From the NCBI GenBank assembly GCA_039794405.1, contig JBDIVL010000051.1, positions 1 through 29,787 of the forward strand: a stretch of 29,787 nucleotides of DNA, written 5' to 3'. Position 1 is the stretch's first letter; every line of letters starts with the position of its first letter. This document shows, in pieces, positions 8,452 through 15,750 of this stretch. Origin of the DNA: JBDIVL01 sp039794405 (GTDB taxonomy: Bacteria > Planctomycetota > Brocadiia > Brocadiales > Brocadiaceae). The notes under the pieces were generated by a model. That model saw nothing but the letters and a program-made list of their open reading frames with translations. It did no database searches and was not told the origin of the DNA. Position numbers and translations under genes: made by a program.

Positions 8452-8901
8452 TTAGTGCCCCGTATGGCCAAAACCACCCATACCACGATGGGATTCTTCC
8501 AAGCTTTCAACTTCAAGTAATTCCGCCCTGATTACCGGTTGAACCACTAACTGTGCGATCCTCATTCCTCGTTCTATGATAAACCGATTCTTTCCAAAAT
8601 TACATAAAATAATCCCGATCTCTCCACGGTAATCACTGTCAATTGTACCAGGAGTATTGACAAGTGTTAGTCCATATTTTAATGCCAATCCGCTTCTCGG
8701 TCTGACTTGTGCCTCATATCCAAAAGGTAATTCTATATGGATTCCCGTGGGAATCAGTTTAATTTCATTACACTCAATTTGTGTCGCTTTATCTACCGCT
8801 GCATATAAGTCCATACCGCTAGCGGCTTCACTCATATATTGCGGCAAAGGTAGATCATCACATCCCTTTTTTCTCATTACCTTTACTTTTATTTTTTTCA
8901 T
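8452..8901 (-). CDS. dut: Deoxyuridine 5'-triphosphate nucleotidohydrolase (dUTPase)
   Basis: A trimeric dUTPase that hydrolyses dUTP to dUMP and pyrophosphate, keeping uracil out of DNA and feeding dTMP synthesis. The five family motifs are visible: SGMDLYAA (1), VRPRSGLALKYG (2), VNTPGTIDSDYRGEI (3), RIAQLVVQP (4) and RGMGGFGHTG (5), where the C-terminal arm closes on the substrate. I chose the ATG at 8901 because MKKIKVKV matches the usual dUTPase N-terminus and gives 149 aa. An upstream in-frame ATG at 8922 would add seven residues and overlap the preceding gene by 11 nt. Neither start has a well-spaced ribosome binding site. Confidence 0.95.
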   Translation of the reverse strand: MKKIKVKVMRKKGCDDLPLPQYMSEAASGMDLYAAVDKATQIECNEIKLIPTGIHIELPFGYEAQVRPRSGLALKYGLTLVNTPGTIDSDYRGEIGIILCNFGKNRFIIERGMRIAQLVVQPVIRAELLEVESLEESHRGMGGFGHTGH

Positions 8902-8911
8902 GAACGTATTT

Positions 8912-9460
8912 TTAAGTTCCATTTTTATTCAGCACTTCTTCAATAACTTTAAGTATTTTCTCTATGGAAGCCAATCTTCCTATCCCAACATGACCAGTAC
9001 ACAATCTACCCTCTTCCGGTTCTACAATCTTAAAACCAAGGTTTGACAGTTTTTTCATATTTTCCTGCACAATCGGATTTAAATACATACTATCGTTCAT
9101 CGCCGGTGCAACAATCACTGTAGACCGTGCTGCCATAATAGTACATGTTAATGCATCATCAGCTATACCGGATGCGACTTTGCCAATAAAATTAGCCGTA
9201 GCTGGTGCAACCACTATTAAATCTGCATGTTCAGCTAACGATACGTGGTTAGGGTCGTAATTCTCATTTTCAATGAAAAGATCTGTTATGACACGGTTTT
9301 GAGAGATGGTGCGAAAGGTTACAGGGTTTACGAAATGCTGAGCAGTTAACGTCATAATCACCGTAACACGGTTTCCTTGTTTCACCAAATTTGATACAAT
9401 TTCAACAGCTTTGTAAGCAGCAATACTTCCAGTGACTCCCAAGACAATATGATAATCCAT
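8912..9460 (-). CDS. coaC: Phosphopantothenoylcysteine decarboxylase (CoaC-type flavoprotein, no CoaB domain)
   Basis: A 182-aa HFCD-family flavoprotein that decarboxylates 4'-phospho-N-pantothenoylcysteine in CoA synthesis. The FMN-binding start VLGVTGSIAAYKA, the active-site His H72 (PNHVSLAEHADLIVVAPATAN), the PAMN motif (119-122) and the catalytic C154 (RLCTGHVGIGRL) are all present. In most bacteria this is the N-terminal half of the fused CoaBC protein (about 400 aa); here the frame stops after the CoaC half, and dut follows with no CoaB in the window. The ATG lies 2 nt after the gmk stop. UbiX/EpiD-type relatives are less likely given the gmk linkage and the C154 flap. A separate coaB elsewhere in the genome is expected. 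Confidence 0.87.
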   Translation of the reverse strand: MDYHIVLGVTGSIAAYKAVEIVSNLVKQGNRVTVIMTLTAQHFVNPVTFRTISQNRVITDLFIENENYDPNHVSLAEHADLIVVAPATANFIGKVASGIADDALTCTIMAARSTVIVAPAMNDSMYLNPIVQENMKKLSNLGFKIVEPEEGRLCTGHVGIGRLASIEKILKVIEEVLNKNGT

Positions 9461-9462
9461 AG

Positions 9463-10008
9463 TTATGCCAGATTTAGTATCTTACGAATTGTATCTACGG
9501 TTGCTTTCAAATCATCATTCACAACACAATAATCATATCTATCTTTATACATTAACTCTTTATCAGCCATTTCTAAACGGAGCAATTTGTCCTGCTCCTC
9601 GTTCGTGTTTCTCTGCGTTAATCGCTGTTGTAAAATTTTTTTGTCTGGTGGCATTAAAAATATTGATATTGCATTGGGAAATTTCTTCTTTATCTGTAAC
9701 GCACCTTGTACCTCAATTTCCAATAAATAAAGAATTTCTTTCGTGATGGATTCTTTTAGTGAATGAAGGAGAGTTCCATAATAGTACCCACAATACATTG
9801 CATATTCTGCCAGTTCTCCATTCCGAATCATATCCTCAAACTCATGAGTCGATACAAAGTAATACGCTTCGCCATTTTTTTCATTATGCCGTGGTGGACG
9901 CGTAGTTACCGATATTGATTTCCGTACATGAGGATCTTTTTCAAGCAGCTTGCATACCGTTGTTTTACCTGATCCAGATGGCCCTGAAATAATTACAATC
10001 TTGCCCAT
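9463..10008 (-). CDS. gmk: Guanylate kinase
   Basis: A 181-aa P-loop kinase converting GMP and ATP to GDP and ADP. The P-loop is GPSGSGKT (9-16). The GMP-binding region contains SVTTRPPRHNEKNGEAYYFV, with the Arg and Tyr ligands, and GELAEYAMYCGYYYGT. The lid has IFLMPPDKKILQQRL and RLEMADKE. Length is slightly below the usual 190-205 aa. It lies between yicC (35 nt) and coaC (2 nt), the widespread yicC-gmk-coaBC order but without rpoZ in between. Confidence 0.95.
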   Translation of the reverse strand: MGKIVIISGPSGSGKTTVCKLLEKDPHVRKSISVTTRPPRHNEKNGEAYYFVSTHEFEDMIRNGELAEYAMYCGYYYGTLLHSLKESITKEILYLLEIEVQGALQIKKKFPNAISIFLMPPDKKILQQRLTQRNTNEEQDKLLRLEMADKELMYKDRYDYCVVNDDLKATVDTIRKILNLA

Positions 10009-10043
10009 TTCATTCTATATTTAACGATAGAGAGATGATAAAT

Positions 10044-10928
10044 CTATTCGATGTTAAATACCTGCTCCCTGATTTTCTCAATCTCAGTTTTTATATCAAC
10101 CAAATCCTTTAACATCACACTATCATTCGCCTTTGAGCACATGGTATTCGTCTCGCGAAACATTTCCTGGATAAGAAAATCGAGCTTTCTACCTACCGGC
10201 TCATCCAAACGCATGGTGTCCTCCAATTGATTTAAATGGCTTCTTAGCCGGCTGATTTCTTCCGTAATATCACACCGTTCTGCAAATATAGCAATTTCTC
10301 TATAGAGACTACCCTCGGTTAACTCTATATCAGTACTACCGAGTAACGAGGCAACCCTATTCCGCAACCGGTTACTGTATTCTTGAACTACGATAGGCGC
10401 TCTGGATTCGATTTTGTCAAGTATTGAAAGGGTGAATTCTCTCCTTTGTTCAATATCTTTCCCTAAGTATCTACCTTCGACAGTACGCATCTCCAATAAT
10501 TCATTCAAAGCTTCATGGACAAGGGAAAGACACATTGGTAGCAACCCATCGATATTCTCTTTGTTATTTTTCCCTTTTTGAAGTACCCCCGGAAGCATAA
10601 TCAAGGAATTAACAGATATTTTCTCTTTCGATTTGATCTCTTTTTTAACCGTGTTTAACAGATGGTAATACTCTTTAACCCTTTCGCTATTCAGAACATA
10701 TTCAGGCTCTTGTCGCAGTGATTGATAATTGATATTTAAAAGAACTGTACCCCGATTTACTTTTTCCCTGATTGGACGTTCTATCTCATTCTCAAAAGTT
10801 TGTAACATATCCGGTAGCCGTGAATCAATCTTTAAGAATCGATTATTGACTGAACGTAATTCTACACGTATCGTACGATCATCATCCTTATATTCAGCAA
10901 CGCCAAAACCTGTCATACTTTTAATCAT
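10044..10928 (-). CDS. yicC: YicC family endoribonuclease-like protein
   Basis: A 294-aa YicC-family protein; E. coli YicC is an endoribonuclease that takes part in small-RNA turnover. The family start MIKSMTGFG and the C-terminal block TNTMCSKANDS, followed by LKDLVDIKTEIEKIREQVFNIE-type residues, are both present; the middle is largely charged alpha-helix. I chose the ATG at 10928 because it gives the canonical N-terminus; a TTG three bases upstream is also in frame. GGTG lies about 8 nt before the start. It belongs to the conserved yicC-gmk pair. Confidence 0.9.
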   Translation of the reverse strand: MIKSMTGFGVAEYKDDDRTIRVELRSVNNRFLKIDSRLPDMLQTFENEIERPIREKVNRGTVLLNINYQSLRQEPEYVLNSERVKEYYHLLNTVKKEIKSKEKISVNSLIMLPGVLQKGKNNKENIDGLLPMCLSLVHEALNELLEMRTVEGRYLGKDIEQRREFTLSILDKIESRAPIVVQEYSNRLRNRVASLLGSTDIELTEGSLYREIAIFAERCDITEEISRLRSHLNQLEDTMRLDEPVGRKLDFLIQEMFRETNTMCSKANDSVMLKDLVDIKTEIEKIREQVFNIE

Positions 10929-10986
10929 CAAGGCACCAATATTTATATTAACCTGATTATTTTATTGAATTTCCGGTTGATTCCTT

Positions 10987-11592
10987 TTACTCTCCAGTGG
11001 TAGGACTTTCTTCCATGCCCGATGATTGCTTTTTCTCATCAACAGAGTTCATGCCTATCGACTGATTATTTGTTTCTTCATCCTTCATTGCTTGGCGGTT
11101 TTGACCTTCCTGTATAGGCTTGCTAGGCTGCTCTTCTGCAACATTCTGCATGCCGAACTGGGATTGTGTACCAACTTCCGTTTCTGAATGGGGAACATCG
11201 CCATGATCATGTTCTCCTCCATGTTCATGATCGTGTGCATGCTGTGCTGAAGTTTCATGTGTCGTTATAGTGTTTATCGCTCTTGTTGGTATTGACAGTT
11301 TGAACAAAAAGATTGTGGCAACGATAAACGCCGCACCGATAAGGTATGTAACCTTTGTTAAGAAAGTACTTGTCCTCGTGCCAAAAGCAGCCTGATCTCC
11401 TAGTCCACCAATAGATGCCAGACCACCACCTTTGCCAGATTGCAACAAAATCGACCCTATCATAAATACGCATAATATAGGTAATGCAATTTTTAATCCA
11501 GTAACTAAGTTTAAGAAATAGAACGCATTTAGTATTCCAAAAATAACAATGATAGCAATTCCCCACTTAAATGCCTTTTCGGCCCTTACCAT
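10987..11592 (-). CDS. secG: SecG preprotein translocase subunit with His-rich C-terminal tail
   Basis: A 201-aa protein. SecG is the small subunit of the SecYEG channel and normally has 75-120 aa. The core (about residues 35-103) shows the family signature ILLQSGKGGGLASIGG, then GDQAAFGTRTSTFLTKVTY and a final membrane segment. An extra hydrophobic segment precedes it (about 10-30). After residue 105 there is a roughly 95-residue hydrophilic tail that starts with a His/Asp/Glu cluster (HAHDHEHGGEHDHGD, about 118-132), then Gln/Glu/Ser-rich sequence. The cluster could bind metal ions. GGGGGAG lies 4 nt before the ATG. It follows tpiA, a common tpiA-secG linkage. Confidence 0.9.
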   Translation of the reverse strand: MVRAEKAFKWGIAIIVIFGILNAFYFLNLVTGLKIALPILCVFMIGSILLQSGKGGGLASIGGLGDQAAFGTRTSTFLTKVTYLIGAAFIVATIFLFKLSIPTRAINTITTHETSAQHAHDHEHGGEHDHGDVPHSETEVGTQSQFGMQNVAEEQPSKPIQEGQNRQAMKDEETNNQSIGMNSVDEKKQSSGMEESPTTGE

Positions 11593-11641
11593 GTAACTCC
11601 CCCAATATTAAAAAATCCAACTAACGAAATACTCTACTTAT

Positions 11642-11660
11642 GGTCTGTTTCAAGTAGACC
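11642..11660 (-). other. Hairpin between tpiA and secG
   Basis: GGTCT and AGACC form a 5-bp stem with a 9-nt loop. An alternative 6-bp stem CTACTT (11634-11639) with AAGTAG (11652-11657) excludes it. Both lie in the 85-nt gap between tpiA and secG, the widest gap in the ten-gene block, and no T-tract follows. Possibly a processing or attenuation site. Confidence 0.25.
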
Positions 11661-11677
11661 AAATACTTTTTACCAAT

Positions 11678-12460
11678 TTAAGATAGACTTCTATGTGAAA
11701 TGGACACAGCTTCGATAATTTTTAAGAAAGATTCTAGTTTGAGACTTGCACCACCAACAAGAAGCCCATCAATTTCAGGTTGTTCCATCAATTCTCTTGA
11801 ATTTTCTGGTTTTACACTTCCTCCATATTGGATATATAAATTATCTGCAACATCTTCACCATATTCATCTGCTATAACGCTTTTGATAAACGAGTGAACT
11901 TCATTAGCCTGTGCAGGTGAAGCTGTTTTTCCTGTACCAATAGCCCAAACAGGTTCATAAGCAATTACAAGCTCTTTTATACAATCGTCCTTGATCTCTT
12001 GTAATCCTTCTTTTAACTGGCTGTTAATGACATCTTTTGTTCTTCCTTCCTCCCTTTCATTTAATGTTTCCCCGATACAAAAAATTGGTTTTAAATTGAC
12101 AGAGAACGCTGCTTTTATTTTGGCATTGATAAAAGAATTGGTTTCTCCAAAAAGATGCCTTCGTTCAGAATGTCCTACAAGTACGTGTGTGCAACCAACT
12201 TCTTTTACCATTGGAGCTGAAACTTCACCAGTATAAGCACCATTTTTATCACTATGAATATTTTGTGCCGCCATATAAATACTACTGTTCTCCAATACGC
12301 TGCAAATATCTTTTAAAAAAACAAAGGGTGGACAAATTCCACAAATAACCTCTTTTCTACCGTCTAAGTAGTTTCTTAGTGATTGAGCGAATTTAACTCC
12401 TTCTGCAAGAGTAAGGTTCATCTTCCAATTTCCTAAAATGAGGGGTTTTTTCTTTATCAA
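11678..12460 (-). CDS. tpiA: Triosephosphate isomerase
   Basis: A TIM-barrel enzyme interconverting dihydroxyacetone phosphate and glyceraldehyde 3-phosphate. Catalytic residues, numbered from the chosen start, are K13 (GNWKMN), H97 (LVGHSERR) and E169 (AYEPVWAIGTG). Loop 6 (AIGTGKTA) and the phosphate-binding YGGSV and LLVGGASL are intact. The longest frame begins at a TTG at 12475 overlapping the pheA stop, but AAAGGA lies just inside it, so I prefer the TTG at 12460: the ribosome binding site is then 6 nt away and the protein starts MIKKKPLILGNWKMN, as usual for the family (260 aa). A GTG at 12463 is a close alternative. Confidence 0.95.
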   Translation of the reverse strand: MIKKKPLILGNWKMNLTLAEGVKFAQSLRNYLDGRKEVICGICPPFVFLKDICSVLENSSIYMAAQNIHSDKNGAYTGEVSAPMVKEVGCTHVLVGHSERRHLFGETNSFINAKIKAAFSVNLKPIFCIGETLNEREEGRTKDVINSQLKEGLQEIKDDCIKELVIAYEPVWAIGTGKTASPAQANEVHSFIKSVIADEYGEDVADNLYIQYGGSVKPENSRELMEQPEIDGLLVGGASLKLESFLKIIEAVSISHRSLS

Positions 12461-12471
12461 CACAAATCCTT

Positions 12472-13554
12472 TCAATCACATTTTGGAAACGATCCCAAGA
12501 TTTTCATATCAAAGCATCTTTTCGTAACCTCTTTAAGAGCTTTTTGGACAATTTCATTTGTTACATGTCCTTCAAAATCCACATAAAAGCAATATTCCCA
12601 TGCCTTTTTTCTTGTAGGTAGCGATTCGATATTTGTGAGGTTAATGTCGTAGGTCTTGAAGGGTTCTAATATATCTAATAATGCACCAGCCCGGTCTTTT
12701 ATATAACACATTATAGCCGTTCTGTCTCTTCCACTTGGTGCACTATGCTCTTTACCAAGAACAAAAAATCTTGTTATGTTGTTTGGATTGTCCTCTATAT
12801 TTTTTAAAAGGACATGAAGTCCATACTGATTTGCAATTTCTGTATTGCCAATTACTGCAGAATATTTACCTTCTTTTCCGCACTTCACAGCACTTTGAAC
12901 AATACGGGCAGCCTCCGCACTACTACTGACCTCTATCAATTCTACATGCGGAAGATTGCTTGCTAACCAGTTTTTACACTGTGATAAGATTTGTGGTTTA
13001 GAGTATACCCTTTTAATCTCTTCTTTTGTACAAATTGCCATTAAGCTATGATGAATTGGCAAGATAATTTCGGAACATACTTTTACGTCAAACTCGACAA
13101 ACATATTTAATGTTTCTCTTATACCGCCTTCTGTTGAATTTTCAACAGGTACTATTCCATAATCACTTCTCTCCCCTACTACATCTCTAAAAACATCATC
13201 GATACCCCTTGCTGATACATACTCAACAGACGAACCAAATTTTTGTCTGGCTGCAAAATAACTGAAGGTTCCCTCCGGGCCGAGGTACGATACTTTAATG
13301 GCCTTTTCCAATACTAGTGAGCCTGCCATTAACTCACGATATATGGATGTTAAGCACTCATTGGTTAAAGGGCCCTTGTTTTGAGACGTAATTCTCGAAT
13401 ACACTTCTTGTTCTCTGCTGGGGACGTATATCTGGGCTTGGTTTTGTTTTTTTATCTCACCAATCTTTAATACGATTTTTGCCCTTTCATTAAGCAATTC
13501 TACAATCTTTGAGTCTAATGCGTCAATTTCCCTTCTTAAAAGGTCTATATCCAT
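12472..13554 (-). CDS. pheA: Bifunctional chorismate mutase / prephenate dehydratase
   Basis: A 360-aa P-protein of phenylalanine synthesis: chorismate to prephenate to phenylpyruvate. Residues 1-85 are an AroQ chorismate mutase (LRREIDALDSKIVELLNERA; then KIGEIKK). Residues about 88-265 are the prephenate dehydratase (SYLGPEGTFSYFAA; PVENSTEGGI; SSSAEAAR; NITRFFVLG). An ACT domain follows at about 280-358 (GALLDILEPF; NLTNIESLP). The ACT motif usually written ESRP, which binds the Phe effector, reads ESLP here. It is the first gene of the ten-gene block; the ribosome binding site is poor. Confidence 0.95.
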   Translation of the reverse strand: MDIDLLRREIDALDSKIVELLNERAKIVLKIGEIKKQNQAQIYVPSREQEVYSRITSQNKGPLTNECLTSIYRELMAGSLVLEKAIKVSYLGPEGTFSYFAARQKFGSSVEYVSARGIDDVFRDVVGERSDYGIVPVENSTEGGIRETLNMFVEFDVKVCSEIILPIHHSLMAICTKEEIKRVYSKPQILSQCKNWLASNLPHVELIEVSSSAEAARIVQSAVKCGKEGKYSAVIGNTEIANQYGLHVLLKNIEDNPNNITRFFVLGKEHSAPSGRDRTAIMCYIKDRAGALLDILEPFKTYDINLTNIESLPTRKKAWEYCFYVDFEGHVTNEIVQKALKEVTKRCFDMKILGSFPKCD

Positions 13555-13640
13555 AATGAATTTTAGCTAATCCCCGATCAATGTTAACTTTATGTTTAGT
13601 TATTGTAAGTAAAGCATTTAGACTTACCTAATTTTTAATA

Positions 13641-13669
13641 AATTTATCAAAATTCGCCAACAGAGTCAA
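13641..13669 (-). promoter_or_regulatory. Sigma70-type promoter of the pheA operon
   Basis: On the minus strand, -35 TTGACT (13664-13669) and -10 TAAATT (13641-13646) are separated by 17 nt. The start would be near 13634, giving an 80-nt leader to pheA. A TACCTAATTTT repeat overlaps the predicted start point. Confidence 0.45.
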
Positions 13670-13697
13670 TAAAATTAAGTTATTTCAGTTTTTTTAA

Positions 13698-13725
13698 TTG
13701 ACTGTCAATAAAAGCCTGTTAAAAT
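13698..13725 (+). promoter_or_regulatory. Possible promoter for the NYN-rnc genes
   Basis: -35 TTGACT (13698-13703) and -10 TAAAAT (13720-13725) are separated by 16 nt. The -35 box lies in a 13-nt dyad ATTGAC-T-GTCAAT (13697-13709). The leader would be about 200 nt long, so a closer start remains possible. Confidence 0.35.
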
Positions 13726-13937
13726 AATTTGTATATTGTATCTGCTTTGCTCTAATATTCTGTAGAATGGTATCTTATGACGAAAGTACTATAGGTACCT
13801 ATTGTTCTTTGAACTTATATGGTATTTTTATTTACCTACCTAATTTTCCAAACAATATTTATATTTAAAATTATTTTAGTTAGGTACTAATATGTAATCT
13901 TCGCTGTATTAAGCCTTTATTAGAAAGGAAGATATAC

Positions 13938-14474
13938 ATGGTAGGTGGACGAATTAAAGGATCTCAACAAAGAATAGGAATCTTTGTAGATGTCCAAAAT
14001 ATGTTCTATTCAGCAAAGGCATTACACCAATCAAAAATTGACTATAGCAAACTTTTGTTAGAAATTGTAAGCGATAGGAACCTTGTTCGTGCAATCGCAT
14101 ATGTAGTACAAAAACCAGATGTAGACCAGTCCAGTTTCACTGATGCTCTGAGGCGCTTAGGATATGAGATTAAATCGAAGGAGCTTCGGTTGAGACCTGA
14201 TGGTACAGCAAAAGGAGATTGGGATATGGGTATCGCAATTGACTCTATTGCGATAGCACCAAAATTAGATACAGTGGTACTAGTAAGTGGAGACGGAGAT
14301 TTTGTACCACTTGTGGAAATGCTGAAGGCACATGGTTGCAGAGTTGAGGTAGTTTCTTTTAGACGCAGTACAGCCGTTGAGCTTATTGATGCTGCAACAA
14401 AATACACTGCTATAGAAGAATCTATGCTGTTTAAAGAAAAGAAATTTCAAAAAAATGATACTCCAAACGAATAA
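13938..14474 (+). CDS. NYN domain (LabA/DUF88, PIN-like) protein
   Basis: A 178-aa single-domain protein of the NYN branch of PIN-like nucleases, which generally cut RNA with a metal-binding acidic site. The acidic set is complete: D18 (IFVDVQN), D94/D96 (KGDWDMG) and D119/D121 (LVSGDGDF). The fold ends with HGCRVEVVSF and the Leu/Ile-rich helix ELIDAATKY. There is no extra domain. AAAGGAAG with 6-nt spacing supports the ATG. The gene overlaps rnc by 20 nt, so the two proteins are very likely made together, suggesting shared work in RNA processing. The family is sure; the substrate is unknown. Confidence 0.88.
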   Translation: MVGGRIKGSQQRIGIFVDVQNMFYSAKALHQSKIDYSKLLLEIVSDRNLVRAIAYVVQKPDVDQSSFTDALRRLGYEIKSKELRLRPDGTAKGDWDMGIAIDSIAIAPKLDTVVLVSGDGDFVPLVEMLKAHGCRVEVVSFRRSTAVELIDAATKYTAIEESMLFKEKKFQKNDTPNE

Positions 14475-15222
14475 TAATCACATAAATCCAGAAAAACTTA
14501 GTGGGTGTCAGTTAGCTATTGGATATTCTTTTAGTAATATTATCGTGCTCGAAAGAGCATTAACCCATACATCATGCAGATTAGAAAATAATTTCTCTAA
14601 TGAACGATTAGAATTTTTGGGAGACGCTATATTAGGAATGATTATTTCTGATTATCTTTATAAGGCCCTCCCCCACTATAGTGAAGGAGAGCTAACAAAG
14701 ATAAAATCTGTAGTTGTAAGCCAAACAACACTTGCTAAGGTTAGCCTAGAGGCCAACTTAAAAGAATTTCTTTCAGTTGGAAGGGGTTTAAATGATCGGA
14801 ACTTTTTCCCAAAGTCTTTACTTGCTAATGTATTTGAAGCGATCATAGCTGCAATATATCTTGATGGAGGTATGGAGGCTGCCTACAATTTTACCATTAA
14901 GTATTTAAAAAAAGAGATTGATATAGTTTGCAAGAATCAGCATGAGAAGAATTACAAATCTCTTCTTCAACAATACAGCCAAAAGGAATATAGTGTTACA
15001 CCGAGTTATCGAGTCTTACAGCAAATAGGCCCAGACCATGGAAAACAATTTGAGGTAATTGTGTTGATAAGAGACAATGAATATGGGAAAGGGTGGGGTA
15101 AAAGCAAAAAAGAGGCAGAGCAATCTGCAGCGAAAGAAACGCTAAAAATCCTTGCTCCGGATCTCATCTGCGAGAACGATGAAAAAACCAACATTCAAGA
15201 AATACAATCTTTAATTCATTAA
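14455..15222 (+). CDS. rnc: Ribonuclease III
   Basis: A 255-aa double-strand-specific endoribonuclease for rRNA, mRNA and structured RNA processing. Residues 14-150 are the nuclease domain with signature NERLEFLGDAIL (E53, D57) and LLANVFEAIIAAIYLDGG (E128). The position of the third catalytic acid (Asp114 in E. coli) is N125. A dsRNA-binding domain follows at about 160-232 (NYKSLLQQYSQK; GKGWGKSKKEAEQSAA). The C-terminal tail after 232 is polar. The ATG at 14455 lies inside the NYN gene with no clear ribosome binding site, consistent with translational coupling. Confidence 0.93.
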   Translation: MILQTNNNHINPEKLSGCQLAIGYSFSNIIVLERALTHTSCRLENNFSNERLEFLGDAILGMIISDYLYKALPHYSEGELTKIKSVVVSQTTLAKVSLEANLKEFLSVGRGLNDRNFFPKSLLANVFEAIIAAIYLDGGMEAAYNFTIKYLKKEIDIVCKNQHEKNYKSLLQQYSQKEYSVTPSYRVLQQIGPDHGKQFEVIVLIRDNEYGKGWGKSKKEAEQSAAKETLKILAPDLICENDEKTNIQEIQSLIH

Positions 15223-15347
15223 TCTCTTAAGCTTAGGTAGTTAAACAAGACATTTATAAATTTATTAATTTCTTAATGTTAAAAACATGAAAAACCCATT
15301 AAAATGTCAGATCAACTTTGAACCTAGAAACAAGAAAGGAATTTCTT

Positions 15348-15599
15348 ATGCCAATAAAGATAATAAATAAGAAGAAAATAGTTAGTATTTGTCCTGTTAG
15401 TTTACAGAAAACAAGATGTCCAAGTATTAAAAAAACAAGGCAAATCCGGGTTAATTTGTTAACCTTACAAAAGGAAAAAAATGCTGATACAGACCAAATA
15501 GCAAAACTCCGAATTGCACTAAAAGAAAGGAAAACACAGGGGATTGCTGTAGATTGTGAAACTTGCAGTTTTAATAAATCTGCATCTGCCCATCAATAA
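15348..15599 (+). CDS. Small basic protein with four cysteines, unknown function
   Basis: An 83-aa protein starting MPIKIINKKK. Four Cys in two groups (C15 and C24 in ICPVSLQKTRCP; C70 and C73 in DCETCSF) suggest a small metal-binding fold, with a basic middle that is probably helical (about 30-63). I chose the ATG at 15348 because AAAGGA lies 7 nt upstream; a longer frame from a TTG at 15318 has no such signal. It lies 125 nt after rnc and may belong to the same transcript. Not recognised; no function is proposed beyond possible nucleic-acid or metal binding. Confidence 0.65.
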   Translation: MPIKIINKKKIVSICPVSLQKTRCPSIKKTRQIRVNLLTLQKEKNADTDQIAKLRIALKERKTQGIAVDCETCSFNKSASAHQ

Positions 15600-15730
15600 T
15601 TTTAAAGAAACAAAATCTTTCGCTATCTAGTTAAACAAGGAAACAACTTTTCTAAGAGAGACTATAGAGACTTGATCTTTTCCTTTCTCTCGTCTTATCT
15701 CCCTATCAAGAGGAGAAACAAATGCAGTAG

Positions 15731-15750
15731 AAGCTTGTAGATACAAGCTT
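15731..15750. terminator. Strong hairpin between converging genes
   Basis: AAGCTTGTA and TACAAGCTT form a perfect 9-bp inverted repeat around GA, with a further GTAG/CTAC pair outside it. It lies between the small Cys gene (+) and the 15749 gene (-), whose stop codon it touches. No long T-tract follows on either side, so it could be a bidirectional terminator or an mRNA 3'-end stabiliser. Confidence 0.5.

Larger units (their letters stand above)
13555..13937. other. Divergent intergenic region with TACCTAA/TTAGGTA repeats
   Basis: This AT-rich 383-nt region separates pheA (-) from the NYN gene (+). The 11-mer TACCTAATTTT occurs twice in direct orientation (13625-13635 and 13837-13847), its inverse TTAGGTA at 13880-13886, and a perfect 12-nt palindrome ATAGGTACCTAT at 13791-13802. 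The first copy overlaps the predicted pheA transcription start and the last pair lies 50-100 nt before the NYN gene. Predicted promoters are listed separately. No gene is seen. Confidence 0.5.

Noticed and set aside
15712..15729. Ribosome-binding-site-like AGGAG followed by ATG CAG TAG
   Set aside because: Only a two-codon frame; it lies just before the hairpin between converging genes and has no visible target gene.
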